NCBI GenBank assembly: GCA_963762865.1
Contig: CAVXNC010000003.1
Span: 124,001-188,000, forward strand
Source of the DNA: DATHAP01 sp963762865
GTDB taxonomy: Bacteria; Actinomycetota; Actinomycetes; JACCUZ01
Direction: 5' to 3'
Length of the DNA stretch: 64,000 bases
Shown here: piece after piece, positions 26,633 through 38,621 of the stretch
Numbering within the stretch: the stretch's first letter is position 1
Layout: every line of letters begins with the position of its first letter
Made by a program: the position numbers and the translations under genes
The notes under the pieces: model-generated
Told to the model about the DNA's origin: nothing
Databases searched by the model: none
What the model saw: the letters and a program-made list of their open reading frames with translations, nothing else

Positions 26633-26686
26633 CCGAGCCCGTAGCGACAGTCGGGTCAGGCACGACCGGGAGGGAAGGGCGGCAGC

Positions 26687-27589
26687 ATGGAGATCGGACT
26701 GGTCGGGCTGGGCCGCATGGGCGGCAACATGCGCGAGCGGCTGCGCCGCGGCGGCCACACCGTCGTCGGCTACGACCGGAACCAGGACATCAGCGACTCC
26801 ACCTCGCTGGCCGACATGGTGGAGAAGCTGCCGGAGCCGCGGGTGGTCTGGGTGATGGTCCCGGCGGGCGACATCACCCGCGGCACCATCGAGGAGCTGC
26901 GCGGACTCCTGGGCAGTGGCGACGTCGTGGTCGACGGCGGCAACTCGCGGTGGACCGACGACAAGGAGCACGCCGCGATGCTCGGCAAGACCGGCATCGG
27001 TTTCGTCGACGCCGGTGTCTCCGGCGGCGTGTGGGGACTGGAGAACGGCTACGCCCTGATGGTCGGTGGCGACGAGGCGAACGTCACGAAGGTGCAGCCG
27101 GCCTTCGACACCCTCAAGCCCGAGGGCGAGTCAGGCTTCGTCCATGCCGGTCCCGTCGGCGCCGGCCACTTCGCCAAGATGGTGCACAACGGCATCGAGT
27201 ACGGCCTGATGCAGGCCTACGCCGAGGGCTACGAGCTGCTCGAGGCAGCCGATGTCGTCGACGACGTCCCCGGCGTGATCCGGTCGTGGACCCAGGGGAC
27301 CGTCATCCGGTCCTGGTTGCTCGACCTGCTGGTGCTCGCCCTGGACGAGGACCCGAAGCTCGCCGAGATCCGCGGCTACGTCGAGGACTCCGGCGAAGGC
27401 CGGTGGACCATCGAGGAAGCCATCAACCACGCCGTCCCCGCTCCGGTGATGACCGCGGCGCTCTACGCCCGGTTCGCCTCCCGCCAGGACGACTCCCCCG
27501 CGATGAAGGCCGTCGCGGCGCTGCGCAACCAGTTCGGCGGGCACGCGGTGACCAAGATCGCGAAGCAGGAGGTCGAGAAGCCGGCCTGA
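26687..27589 (+). CDS. gnd: 6-phosphogluconate dehydrogenase (decarboxylating), short form
   Basis: Oxidises 6-phosphogluconate to ribulose 5-phosphate in the pentose phosphate pathway. The 300-residue product has the dinucleotide-binding start GLVGLGRMGGNM (residues 4-15), DGGNSRWTDD, the substrate motif SGGVWGLENGY and the catalytic lysine region HFAKMVHNGIEYG. At 300 residues it is the short, YqeC-type form. It is inserted between dnaN and recF, a common actinobacterial arrangement. ATG 26687 follows GGGAGGG. Confidence 0.94.
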   Translation: MEIGLVGLGRMGGNMRERLRRGGHTVVGYDRNQDISDSTSLADMVEKLPEPRVVWVMVPAGDITRGTIEELRGLLGSGDVVVDGGNSRWTDDKEHAAMLGKTGIGFVDAGVSGGVWGLENGYALMVGGDEANVTKVQPAFDTLKPEGESGFVHAGPVGAGHFAKMVHNGIEYGLMQAYAEGYELLEAADVVDDVPGVIRSWTQGTVIRSWLLDLLVLALDEDPKLAEIRGYVEDSGEGRWTIEEAINHAVPAPVMTAALYARFASRQDDSPAMKAVAALRNQFGGHAVTKIAKQEVEKPA

Positions 27590-27620
27590 CCTTCGCGGTC
27601 GACCGACCCACCGGACCCCC

Positions 27621-28820
27621 ATGCACCTCCGCCACCTGTCCCTGCGGGACTTCCGCTCGTACGCCGAGGTCGAGCTGGGCCTCGACCCGGGGGTGACCTC
27701 GTTCGTCGGGCCCAACGGGCAGGGCAAGACCAACCTGGTCGAGGCGGTCGGCTACCTCGCGACTCTGGGCTCCCACCGGGTGGCGCAGGACGCGCCTCTC
27801 GTCCGCCTCGGTGCCGAGCGGGCCGTCGTCCGCGGCCAAGTGGTCCGCGAGGACCGCTCGCTCCTGGTCGAGGTCGAGATCACCCCGGGACGCGCCAACC
27901 GGGCGCGGGTCAACCGCTCGCCGGTCTCGCGCCCCCGCGAGGTTCTCGGCATCCTGCGCAGCGTGCTCTTCGCGCCCGAGGATCTGGCCCTCGTCAAGGG
28001 GGACCCGGCCGAGCGCCGCCGCTTCCTCGACGACCTGCTCGTGCTGCGGGCGCCGCGCTACGCCGGCGTCCGCGCTGACTACGACCGCGTGCTGCGCCAA
28101 CGCAACGCGCTGCTCAAGTCGGCCGGCGCGGCGCGGCGCGGGCGGGCTGCACCGGAGGACCTCGCAACCCTCGACGTGTGGGACGCCCACCTGGCGGCCG
28201 CCGGCGCCGAGCTGCTCGCCGGCCGCCTCGAGCTGGTCGACAGTCTCCGCCCCTTGGTGGCCGCCGCCTACGCGGCGGTGGCCGAGCCGGACGGGGCCAC
28301 CGTGACCGGGCCGGCGGAGCTCGGCTACCGGAGCAGCGTCGACCCCGATCCCTCGCCGGCGGCCGACGGCGCCGCCCTGACCGGTGGGTCGCTTCCCGAC
28401 CGCGCCGGCCTCGCGGAGCGGATCCTGCAGGCCCTGTCGGACGTACGCCGTCAAGAGCTGGACCGAGGGATCTCCCTCGTCGGGCCGCACCGTGACGAGC
28501 TGGTGCTGACCCTGGGACCGTTGCCTGCCAAGGGGTATGCCAGCCACGGCGAGTCGTGGTCGTTCGCCCTCGCGCTCCGGTTGGCGGCCTATGACCTGCT
28601 GCGCGGCGAGACCGACGGGTCCGGACCCGGTGGCGAGCCGGTGCTGGTGCTCGACGACGTCTTCGCCGAGCTCGACGACAGCCGGCGCGCGCGGCTCGCG
28701 ACCCTCGTCGCCGGTGCGGAACAGGTGCTGGTGACCGCGGCCGTGCCGGGTGACGTCCCAGACGAGCTCCGAGGTGCGCGCGTCGACGTGCTCGGTGCCG
28801 AGGTCCGGCGGGTCGCGTGA
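27621..28820 (+). CDS. recF: DNA replication and repair protein RecF
   Basis: SMC-like ATPase that helps load RecA at gaps through RecOR. The 399-residue product has Walker A GPNGQGKTN (residues 30-38), the signature motif around SHGESWSFALALRLAAYDLL, and Walker B EPVLVLDDVFAELD. The N-terminal family motif LRDFRSYAEVEL is intact. The stop overlaps the dciA GTG by four bases. Standard place after dnaN/gnd. Confidence 0.95.
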   Translation: MHLRHLSLRDFRSYAEVELGLDPGVTSFVGPNGQGKTNLVEAVGYLATLGSHRVAQDAPLVRLGAERAVVRGQVVREDRSLLVEVEITPGRANRARVNRSPVSRPREVLGILRSVLFAPEDLALVKGDPAERRRFLDDLLVLRAPRYAGVRADYDRVLRQRNALLKSAGAARRGRAAPEDLATLDVWDAHLAAAGAELLAGRLELVDSLRPLVAAAYAAVAEPDGATVTGPAELGYRSSVDPDPSPAADGAALTGGSLPDRAGLAERILQALSDVRRQELDRGISLVGPHRDELVLTLGPLPAKGYASHGESWSFALALRLAAYDLLRGETDGSGPGGEPVLVLDDVFAELDDSRRARLATLVAGAEQVLVTAAVPGDVPDELRGARVDVLGAEVRRVA

Positions 28821-29377
28821 GCGACGAGCCGCGCTCCGGGCTCGACGTGGCCAGGCAGGCGCTGGCGGCCGCGCGGGCGGAGGCCAAGCGCCGCGGCCTG
28901 GCCCCTGGCCGGGTGCCGGCGCCGGACCCGCGCCGCGACCCGGGTGCGGCGGGCGCCGACCGGTCGCGCGTGCGCTGGCGGCGGCCGGTCACCGACGAGC
29001 GCAGCGGTGCCCACCCGGACGACCGCGACCCCCAGCTGCTCGGGCCGACCCTGGACCGGCTGGTCGCCGACCAGGGGTGGGAGACCGACGCGGCGGTGGG
29101 CGGGGTGATGGGCCGCTGGTCCGAGATCGTCGGCGCCGAGGTGGCCGCGCACGCCGAGCCGGTGTCCTGGGCCGACGGCGAGCTGGTCGTGCAGGCCGAC
29201 TCGACCGCGTGGGCCACCCAGATCCGGCTGCTGGCCCCCACCCTGCTCGCCCGGCTGGCCACCGAGCTCGGCGCCGGCGCGGTGCGCTCGGTCACCGTGC
29301 ACGGGCCGTCGGCACCGTCCTGGAAGAAGGGCCTCCGGAGCGTCCGGGGCCGCGGCCCGAGAGACACCTACGGCTGA
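28817..29377 (+). CDS. dciA: DciA-like helicase-loading protein (DUF721)
   Basis: A 186-residue DUF721 protein. The basic N-terminus (AAARAEAKRRGLAPGR) is followed by the conserved core MGRWSEIVGAEVAAHAEPVS and ELVVQADSTAWATQIRLLAP. Known of the family: DciA recruits or loads the replicative helicase DnaB in bacteria lacking DnaC; the homologue is Rv0004. GTG 28817 overlaps the recF stop (GTGA). It is followed by the 230-bp gyrB leader. Confidence 0.88.
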   Translation: MSDEPRSGLDVARQALAAARAEAKRRGLAPGRVPAPDPRRDPGAAGADRSRVRWRRPVTDERSGAHPDDRDPQLLGPTLDRLVADQGWETDAAVGGVMGRWSEIVGAEVAAHAEPVSWADGELVVQADSTAWATQIRLLAPTLLARLATELGAGAVRSVTVHGPSAPSWKKGLRSVRGRGPRDTYG

Positions 29378-29494
29378 GGATCCGCGACCTGAGGCCGTCC
29401 CGGAGCCCGGTCCGGTGGGGGGATCCATCCCCACCCGCGTTCGCGCGCCACGGCCGTCCCCAGGCGCCCCTGACAGCCATTTCTGGTGCCTCGG

Positions 29495-29505
29495 ACAGGT
29501 AGGAT
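29495..29505 (+). promoter_or_regulatory. Candidate -10 of gyrB
   Basis: GACAGGTAGGA followed by T places TAGGAT at 29500-29505 in the dciA-gyrB gap, about 100 bp before gyrB. It fits the actinobacterial TANNNT -10. No convincing -35 is seen, so this rests on one hexamer. Confidence 0.35.
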
Positions 29506-29607
29506 GACGGCCGTACGCACGCCAGGTGCCGTCCTCGGCCCACGAGCGCCCCCCTGCTGGGTCTGCCCGTCGAGACGGCTCCGGCGCGCCCCGACGAAAG
29601 GTGACCC

Positions 29608-31686
29608 GTGACCCAGCCGGCGCAGCCGTCCGAGCCCACTGGATCCTCCCCCACCCTCGCGTCCCCCGTCGCGGTCGTCACGCCGGCCCCACCGGCCGCG
29701 CCGCTGCCCGGCGACTACGACGCCAGCAACATCCAGGTGCTGGAGGGCCTCGAGGCGGTGCGCAAGCGGCCGGGCATGTACATCGGCTCGACCGGCGAGC
29801 GCGGCCTGCACCACCTGGTCTACGAGGTCGTGGACAACTCGGTCGACGAGGCGCTGGCCGGGCACTGTGACCGCATCGAGGTCGTCCTGCTGCCCCAGGG
29901 CGGCGTCCGGGTGAGCGACAACGGCCGCGGCATCCCGGTCGACGAGGTCGCGAGCGAGGGCAAGTCGGCCGTCGAGGTCGTGCTCACCGTCCTGCACGCC
30001 GGTGGCAAGTTCGGCGGCGGCGGCTACAAGGTGTCCGGCGGCCTGCACGGCGTCGGTGTCTCGGTGGTCAACGCCCTCTCGTCGCGGCTCGACGTGGACA
30101 TCCACCGCGAGGGCCACGTCTTCACCCAGTCCTACGCGGTCGGCGTGCCGCTGGCGCCGCTGGCCAAGGGCGGTGCCGTCGACGACACCGGGACGACGAT
30201 CACCTTCTGGGCCTCGGACGACATCTTCGAGACGACGCACTACAGCTTCGAGACGCTGTCCAACCGGCTGCGCGAGATGGCGTTCCTCAACAGGGGCCTG
30301 ACCATCGTGCTGCGCGACGAGCGCCCGGCCACGGCCGAGGAGAAGGAGCACGACGAGGTCGAGGAGACGACGCAGACGGAGGTCGTCTACAAGTACGACG
30401 GCGGCCTGGTGGACTACGTCAACTTCCTCGGTGCCCACAAGGATGCGGTCCATCGCACCGTCGTGTCGTTCGAGGCCGAGTCGGAGTACATCGACGGCGG
30501 CCTGTCGCTCGACGTGGCGATGCAGTGGAACACCGGCTTCACCGAGTCGGTGCACACCTTCGCGAACACCATCAACACCCACGAGGGCGGCACGCACGAG
30601 GAGGGCTTCCGGGCGGCGCTGACCACGCTGGTCAACAAGTTCGCCCGCGACTGGGGGATCCTCAAGGAGAAGGACGCCAACCTCACCGGCGACGACGTCC
30701 GCGAGGGCCTCACCGCGATCGTCAGCGTCAAGCTGGCCGAGCCGCAGTTCGAGGGGCAGACCAAGACCAAGCTCGGCAACACCGAGGCCAAGTCGTTCGT
30801 GCAGAAGATCGTCAACGACAAGCTCGGCGAGTGGTTCGAGAAGAACCCGAGCGAGGGCAAGGACATCGCGCGCAAGGCGCAGGGCGCAGCCGTGGCCCGG
30901 CTCGCCGCCCGCAAGGCCCGCGATGCCGCACGGAGCCGCAAGGGCCTGCTCGGTGGCGGCTCGCTGCCGGGCAAGCTCGCCGACTGCCAGTCGACCGACC
31001 CCGAGGAGTGCGAGCTCTTCATCGTCGAGGGTGACTCGGCCGGGGGCCCCGCGAAGCAGGGTCGCGACCAGCGGACCCAGGCGATCCTCCCGATCCGCGG
31101 CAAGATCCTCAACGTCGAGCGGGCCCGGCTGGACCGCGTCCTGGGCAACCAGGAGGTGCAGGCCATCATCTCGGCACTGGGCACCGGCATCCAGGGAGAC
31201 GAGTTCGACCTGGCCCGGCTGCGTTACCACAAGGTCGTGCTGATGGCCGACGCCGATGTCGACGGCCAGCACATCCGCACCCTGCTGCTCACGCTGTTGT
31301 TCCGCTTCATGCCCGAGGTGGTCGAGCAGGGACACGTGTTCCTCGCGCAGCCGCCGCTCTACAAGCTCAAGTGGGCGCGGCCCGCGGAGGCCGAGTACGC
31401 CTACTCCGACCGCGAGCGGGATGCCCTCATCGAGGCGGGCCAGGCCGAGGGCAAGAAGCTGCTCAAGGACGACGGGGTGCAGCGCTACAAGGGTCTCGGC
31501 GAGATGAACAACGACGAGCTCTGGGACACGACGATGGACCCGGCGAGGCGGATCCTGCTGCAGGTGACCCTCGAGAACGCGGCTCTCGCCGACGTCCTCT
31601 TCACCGAGCTCATGGGTGAGGACGTCGAGAGTCGCCGCAAGTTCATCCAGCGCAACGCGAAGGACGTCCGGTTCCTCGACATCTGA
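29608..31686 (+). CDS. gyrB: DNA gyrase subunit B
   Basis: ATPase subunit of gyrase, which introduces negative supercoils. The 692-residue product has the GHKL ATPase start (LEGLEAVRKRPGMYIGSTGE), the ATP-lid glycines (GVRVSDNGRGIPVD, then YKVSGGLHGVGVSVVNALS), the TOPRIM motifs EGDSAGGPAKQGRDQ (from about residue 474) and MADADVDGQHI, and PIRGKILNVE of the quinolone-binding region. A Pro/Ala-rich leader of about 35 residues precedes the core. GTG 29608 follows GAAAGG at 29596-29601. It pairs with gyrA 69 bp downstream. Confidence 0.97.
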   Translation: MTQPAQPSEPTGSSPTLASPVAVVTPAPPAAPLPGDYDASNIQVLEGLEAVRKRPGMYIGSTGERGLHHLVYEVVDNSVDEALAGHCDRIEVVLLPQGGVRVSDNGRGIPVDEVASEGKSAVEVVLTVLHAGGKFGGGGYKVSGGLHGVGVSVVNALSSRLDVDIHREGHVFTQSYAVGVPLAPLAKGGAVDDTGTTITFWASDDIFETTHYSFETLSNRLREMAFLNRGLTIVLRDERPATAEEKEHDEVEETTQTEVVYKYDGGLVDYVNFLGAHKDAVHRTVVSFEAESEYIDGGLSLDVAMQWNTGFTESVHTFANTINTHEGGTHEEGFRAALTTLVNKFARDWGILKEKDANLTGDDVREGLTAIVSVKLAEPQFEGQTKTKLGNTEAKSFVQKIVNDKLGEWFEKNPSEGKDIARKAQGAAVARLAARKARDAARSRKGLLGGGSLPGKLADCQSTDPEECELFIVEGDSAGGPAKQGRDQRTQAILPIRGKILNVERARLDRVLGNQEVQAIISALGTGIQGDEFDLARLRYHKVVLMADADVDGQHIRTLLLTLLFRFMPEVVEQGHVFLAQPPLYKLKWARPAEAEYAYSDRERDALIEAGQAEGKKLLKDDGVQRYKGLGEMNNDELWDTTMDPARRILLQVTLENAALADVLFTELMGEDVESRRKFIQRNAKDVRFLDI

Positions 31687-31755
31687 GCCCGACCTGGCCT
31701 GCCGGGTCGAGCCGCTTGACGACGTACGACTGCATCTCTCAAGGAGAACCCTTCC

Positions 31756-34865
<3,110 letters not shown>

Positions 34866-34869
<4 letters not shown>

Positions 34870-35363
34870 GCACGCCCAACGCACCAGGCGAGGCCTGGCG
34901 TAGTGGCGGCGGCCAGCCCACGGCCACCATGCCACCCGTCCGTGACATGACCTCGCCCGCCACATCGTCGCGGCCGGTCGGCCGCCCGCGGGCCCGGCGC
35001 GCCCGCCTGGTGCTCGCCCGCGTCGACCCGTGGTCAGTGATGAAGCTGTCCTTCCTGCTGGCGATCGCGCTGGCGGTCGTCGCCCTGGTGGCGGTCTTCG
35101 TCATCTGGACCGTGCTGGACACCATGGGTGTCTTCGACTCGGTCGGGAGCACCGTCGAGAGCATCACCCGCTCGAGCGACAACTCGCAGGGCGTCGACAT
35201 CCTCGACTACGTGGGCCTGAGCCGGGTGCTGTCGCTGACCATCGTGCTGGCCGGCGTCAACGTGGTGCTGATGACGGCGCTCGCGACGCTGGGGGCCTTC
35301 CTGTACAACATGGCCGCCAGCCTGGTCGGAGGTCTGAACGTGACCTTCACCGAGGACGTCTGA
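34866..35363 (+). CDS. DUF3566 transmembrane protein
   Basis: A 165-residue membrane protein with a disordered Pro/Arg/Ser-rich cytoplasmic leader (about 1-50), then two transmembrane helices (about 57-83 and 122-148) around an outer loop, as in DUF3566 (M. tuberculosis Rv0007). The family signature RARLVLARVDPWSVMKLSFLL is present across the leader and first helix. Function is unknown; it follows gyrA in most actinobacteria. GTG 34866 overlaps the gyrA stop, so it is co-translated with gyrase. Confidence 0.88.
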
Positions 35364-35445
35364 GAGGTCCGCCGAGGCGGGCGGGACGGCCGTGATCTGG
35401 TTGGGTCGCGCTCCCGAGCGTGGGGTACTCTTTCGCGGCGCGCCC

Positions 35446-35519
35446 GGGCCTATAGCTCAGTTGGTTAGAGCGCTGCCCTGATAAGGCAGAGGTCAGTGGT
35501 TCAAGTCCACTTAGGCCCA
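35446..35519 (+). tRNA. tRNA-Ile (GAT)
   Basis: A 74-nt cloverleaf: acceptor GGGCCTA pairs with TAGGCCC, the D-loop is AGCTCAGTTGGTTAGAGC, the anticodon stem CTGCC/GGCAG holds the loop CTGATAA with anticodon GAT at 35480-35482, and the T-arm contains GGTTCAAGTCC. CCA is not encoded. A TACTCT hexamer at about 35427-35432 is a likely -10. Confidence 0.97.
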
Positions 35520-35577
35520 CTCTCCCGCCGACCCGGTCCCGCCGGTGCGGCGGGCAACCGCGGACAGGGGAGACCAG

Positions 35578-35700
35578 ATGTCCAAGAAGCTGCTCGTCGC
35601 GGTGATCGCCGCTGTCGGCGGTGTCGTCGCCTACCGCAAGGTCGTGGCCGACCGCGAGGCGGAGCAGGACCTCTGGGCAGAGGTGACCGACCGGCCGTGA
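35578..35700 (+). CDS. DLW-39 family peptide
   Basis: A 40-residue protein, beginning MSKKLLVAVIAAVGGVVAYR and ending with EQDLWAEVTDRP. It has one short hydrophobic helix and the Asp-Leu-Trp motif for which the actinobacterial DLW-39 family is named. Function unknown. It sits between tRNA-Ile and tRNA-Ala, as in many actinobacteria. AGGGGAGA lies upstream of ATG 35578. Confidence 0.88.
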   Translation: MSKKLLVAVIAAVGGVVAYRKVVADREAEQDLWAEVTDRP

Positions 35701-35737
35701 ACCCGGCGCGCAGCGCCTGGAGCGCGCGGCGCCACCC

Positions 35738-35810
35738 GGGGACGTAGCTCAACTGGCAGAGCACCGCCTTTGCAAGGCGGGGGTTAGGGGTTCAAGTCCC
35801 CTCGTCTCCA
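35738..35810 (+). tRNA. tRNA-Ala (TGC)
   Basis: A 73-nt cloverleaf: acceptor GGGGACG with CGTCTCC (one G-U pair), D-arm AGCTCAACTGGCAGAGC, anticodon stem CCGCC/GGCGG with loop TTTGCAA and anticodon TGC at 35771-35773, T-arm AGGGGTTCAAGTCCCCT. CCA is not encoded. Confidence 0.97.
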
Positions 35811-35897
35811 CTTACGCGTGACGGCCGAACCGGCCGCCAGCGAGGGCTTGAAGTCAGCCGGGTCGGCGACGTCGAGGACGGGAACGCTGTCAGCCGG

Positions 35898-36473
35898 CTA
35901 GAGCCGGGCGAGGAAGTCGAGCACCCGCTGGCTGAGCAGAGCGCTCGCCTCGGCGTCGTACGTCGCCAAGGAGCTGTCGGCGAAGAGATGCCGGTCGCCC
36001 GGGTAGGTGAAGAGCTCCCCGTCCTTCGCCTCGCCGACCAGCGCGCGGGCGGCGTCGATGTCGCCCTCGCCGGCGAAGAAGGGGTCGGCGTCCATCCCGT
36101 GCACCTGGACGGGCACCTCGCCGGGCCAGGGCCCGCCGAACTCCGAGGTCGGGACGCAGGACTCGAAGAGCAGGGCGCCCCGGGCCCCCGGGCGGTTCTG
36201 GGCCAGCTGCTGGGCGGCCATCACGCCGAGCGAGAACCCGGCGTAGACGAGATCGGCCGGGAGCGTCTCGGCGGCCTGGACGCCGCGGCCGATCACCGTG
36301 TCGAAGCCGCTCGCGCGCGCGTAGCCGAGGCCCTCGTCCAGCGTCGCGAACACGTTCCCCTCGTAGAAGTCCGGGGTGTGGACGGTGTGCCCGGCCGCCC
36401 GTAGCCGGTCGGCGAAGGCGACGACGCCCTCGGTCAGTCCCTGCGCGTGGTGGAACAGCAGCACCTCAGCCAT
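35898..36473 (-). CDS. Dienelactone-hydrolase-like alpha/beta hydrolase
   Basis: A 191-residue alpha/beta hydrolase resembling the dienelactone hydrolase family. It opens with the strand-loop EVLLFHHAQGLTEGV; the nucleophile elbow reads AGFSLG (Ser in place of the Cys of classical enzymes), an acid follows in VHGMDADPFF, and the late His is in YPGDRHLFADSS. The physiological substrate is unknown. ATG 36473 is preceded on the minus strand by GAGGGGA. It is divergent from the secreted protein at 36662, with an 8-bp palindrome between them. Confidence 0.82.
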   Translation of the reverse strand: MAEVLLFHHAQGLTEGVVAFADRLRAAGHTVHTPDFYEGNVFATLDEGLGYARASGFDTVIGRGVQAAETLPADLVYAGFSLGVMAAQQLAQNRPGARGALLFESCVPTSEFGGPWPGEVPVQVHGMDADPFFAGEGDIDAARALVGEAKDGELFTYPGDRHLFADSSLATYDAEASALLSQRVLDFLARL

Positions 36474-36540
36474 GTCGGGTGGCTCCCCTCATCGGTGATC
36501 GTCTCGGTGATCCGCTAGTGCCGGAGCAATCTACGGCGGT

Positions 36541-36563
36541 TTCCGGACGGTCTCGGTCCGGAA
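36541..36563. promoter_or_regulatory. Inverted repeat in divergent promoter region
   Basis: TTCCGGAC (36541-36548) and GTCCGGAA (36556-36563) form a perfect 8-bp dyad with a 7-bp centre, 68 bp before the hydrolase start and 98 bp before the rightward gene. It may be an operator; no neighbouring regulator is seen. Confidence 0.4.
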
Positions 36564-36661
36564 CTGGGCGGGGGCTGGCGTAACGCCGGGGCCACACGCC
36601 ACGATCTGCAGGTACGCGGTGCCAGTCCGGGGCGTCCGGGTCGTCGCCGCTGGGGGGTGTT

Positions 36662-37123
36662 ATGAACGGTCGTCCCGGGCCGTACGCCCGGCTGCTCGCC
36701 CACGGCCGGCTGGCCGCCCTCGTAGCGCTGTCGGTGGTGGCCGGTGGGGTGGGCGGCGCCTGGGCGGTGGCCGGCGCGCCGGGGCTGGACCGGGTGACGG
36801 TCATGACGGTGTCGGCCGACGCTGACGACACGGCCGCCGAGAAGTCGGCCGAGCCGCAGAAGTCCAAGGCGCCCAAGGCTGAGAAGTCCGATCGGCCCTC
36901 CGGTGCCGGCAAGCCCTCCGGTGCCGGCAAGCCCTCGAAGGCCCCGAAGTCGACCGGGCCGGGCGCCTCTGCAACCGGCGCGAAGGGCGTGCACGGCCGG
37001 TGCGTCTCCAAGGTGGCCACCAGTGACGCCACCGCCGGGCCGAACGACAACCACGGCGGCGCGGTCTCCGCGGCAGCCAAGTCCTGCCCGCATCCCACCC
37101 CGGCCGCATCCGCAACCAACTGA
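36662..37123 (+). CDS. Secreted or membrane-anchored Lys/Pro/Ala-rich protein
   Basis: A 153-residue protein of unknown function. It has a basic N-terminus and a hydrophobic signal/anchor segment (about residues 14-37), then a charged low-complexity stalk rich in Lys, Pro, Ala, Ser and Gly with the unit PSGAGK twice in tandem, and a small C-terminal module HGRCVSKVATSD ending in NDNHGGAVSAAAKSC with two cysteines that may pair outside the cell. Codon use matches its neighbours. ATG 36662 is used. It is convergent with the DUF5324-like gene. Confidence 0.7.
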   Translation: MNGRPGPYARLLAHGRLAALVALSVVAGGVGGAWAVAGAPGLDRVTVMTVSADADDTAAEKSAEPQKSKAPKAEKSDRPSGAGKPSGAGKPSKAPKSTGPGASATGAKGVHGRCVSKVATSDATAGPNDNHGGAVSAAAKSCPHPTPAASATN

Positions 37124-37145
37124 CAGTCGCGGGGGGCTTGCGGGG

Positions 37146-37805
37146 TCAGCTGGGCTTGCTGGTGCCCTTCGAGGCGGCGTCGGAGACCTTCCGGGCGTTC
37201 TTGGGCGTGACCGGCTCGGTCGCCGACGTGACCTTCGTCGAGGCGTCGTCAGCAGCGGTGGCCTCGTCGACGGCGTCAGCCAGGGCCTCGTCCGGACCGG
37301 CGCCGGCCGGGTCGTCGGTGGTGGGGCGGACCGGCGTCACGGTGCTCATCGACGTGTCCGACGAGGGGCTCGGCGTCGCCCACGGCGAGGTGGGGTCGTC
37401 GTTCTGCTGCTGTGCGACCCACGCCTTCCAGCCGGCGTAGGCGGCGCCGACCACGGAGGCGAGCAGGAGGAGCTTGCGGATGCGGTGCTTCTTCTGCTTG
37501 GGGGGAGCGACCTCGCCCTTGAGGGCGGCGATCGCAGCCGTGCCGCGGGTGGCCGCCTCGGAGCGGGCCGGCTCGGTCGCGGCGAGGGCCGCCGTGACAG
37601 CGCCCGCGACCGCGGGGAGCACGTCGCTCTTCATCTTGTCGACGGCTGGCTCGACCCGCGGAGCCGCCCAGTCCTTGGCGGCGCCCGCCTTGGGAGCCGC
37701 CCAGTCCCGCGCGGTCTCGACCTTGGGAGCCGCCCAGTCCTTCGTCGCGCCGGCATAGGCGGCGGGACGGCTCGGCTTCTTGCGCAGCATGAGGGTGCGG
37801 GACAC
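37146..37805 (-). CDS. DUF5324-like single-pass membrane protein
   Basis: A 219-residue protein. The N-terminal half has three copies of an Ala-rich repeat with core KDWAAPKV or RDWAAPKA (residues about 19-52), then an Ala-rich helical part, a basic stretch KQKKHRIRK before a transmembrane helix (LLLLASVVGAAYAGW, about 119-133) and a Thr/Asp/Ala-rich C-terminus. This layout resembles DUF5324 proteins. Function unknown. GTG 37805 is chosen over ATG 37790 because GGAGG lies seven bases upstream. It is divergent from ppiA. Confidence 0.7.
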   Translation of the reverse strand: MSRTLMLRKKPSRPAAYAGATKDWAAPKVETARDWAAPKAGAAKDWAAPRVEPAVDKMKSDVLPAVAGAVTAALAATEPARSEAATRGTAAIAALKGEVAPPKQKKHRIRKLLLLASVVGAAYAGWKAWVAQQQNDDPTSPWATPSPSSDTSMSTVTPVRPTTDDPAGAGPDEALADAVDEATAADDASTKVTSATEPVTPKNARKVSDAASKGTSKPS

Positions 37806-38039
37806 GGAGGAACCTCCGGTGGAAGAAATGTCGGAATCTGTCGGCCTACGGTTCGTCCTGCCCCGCATGCCCGTGGTGAAACCGGGACTCCCGCTCAGGC
37901 CCGACCCCTCCCCGCGTGCGAGGATGGCCGTCCGGCCAGGGTACGACCGGTCCGGGGTCCGCACCAGGTGCGACCCGGCCGACCCCAGCCCGATCACTGT
38001 CCGCCCGTGTCCGCACAGCTGTCGAAAGAGGGATGTCCC

Positions 38040-38570
38040 GTGGCCGACGAGCTCTACGCCACCCTGAAGACCAACCACGGCGACATCGAGGTGAAGCTCT
38101 TTCCCAACCACGCGCCGAAGACGGTCGCCAACTTCACCGAGCTCGCCGAAGGCAAGCGTGAGTGGGTCGACCCTCGCAGTGGCCAGAAGTCGAGCGACCG
38201 GCTCTACGACGGCACGATCTTCCACCGGGTCATCTCCGGCTTCATGATCCAGGGCGGCGACCCGCTGGGCACCGGCACCGGCGGCCCGGGCTACCGGTTC
38301 GCCGACGAGTTCCACCCCGAGCTGCAGTTCGACCGGCCCTACCTGCTGGCGATGGCCAACGCCGGGCCGGGCACCAACGGCTCGCAGTTCTTCATCACCG
38401 TGGGCCCGACGCCGCACCTCAACCGGCGGCACACCATCTTCGGCGAGGTCGCCGACGGCGGCAGCCGCGCGGTCGTCGACAAGATCGCCGGGATCACGAC
38501 CGGCGGCATGGACCGGCCGGTCGAGGACGTCGTCATCGAGGCCGTCGAGGTCGAGCACCGCGACGCCTGA
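38040..38570 (+). CDS. ppiA: Peptidyl-prolyl cis-trans isomerase (cyclophilin)
   Basis: A 176-residue cyclophilin that speeds proline isomerisation during folding. Active-site motifs are present: FHRVISGFMIQGGDP (catalytic Arg and Phe), MANAGPGTNGSQFFI, and the Trp-loop position filled by HLNRRHTIFGEV, where His takes the place of the cyclosporin-sensing Trp. No signal peptide, so cytoplasmic. GTG 38040 follows AGAGGGA. Matches Rv0009 by position; followed by a rhomboid gene. Confidence 0.93.
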   Translation: MADELYATLKTNHGDIEVKLFPNHAPKTVANFTELAEGKREWVDPRSGQKSSDRLYDGTIFHRVISGFMIQGGDPLGTGTGGPGYRFADEFHPELQFDRPYLLAMANAGPGTNGSQFFITVGPTPHLNRRHTIFGEVADGGSRAVVDKIAGITTGGMDRPVEDVVIEAVEVEHRDA

Positions 38571-38621
38571 CCCCGAGGCCGAGGGACCCAGCGCAACGCC
38601 ACCACGGACACCGACACCGAC

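Noticed and set aside
35822..35836. CGGCCG-AAC-CGGCCG hairpin after tRNA-Ala
   Set aside because: Only 6 bp and self-complementary arms, common by chance at this GC content.
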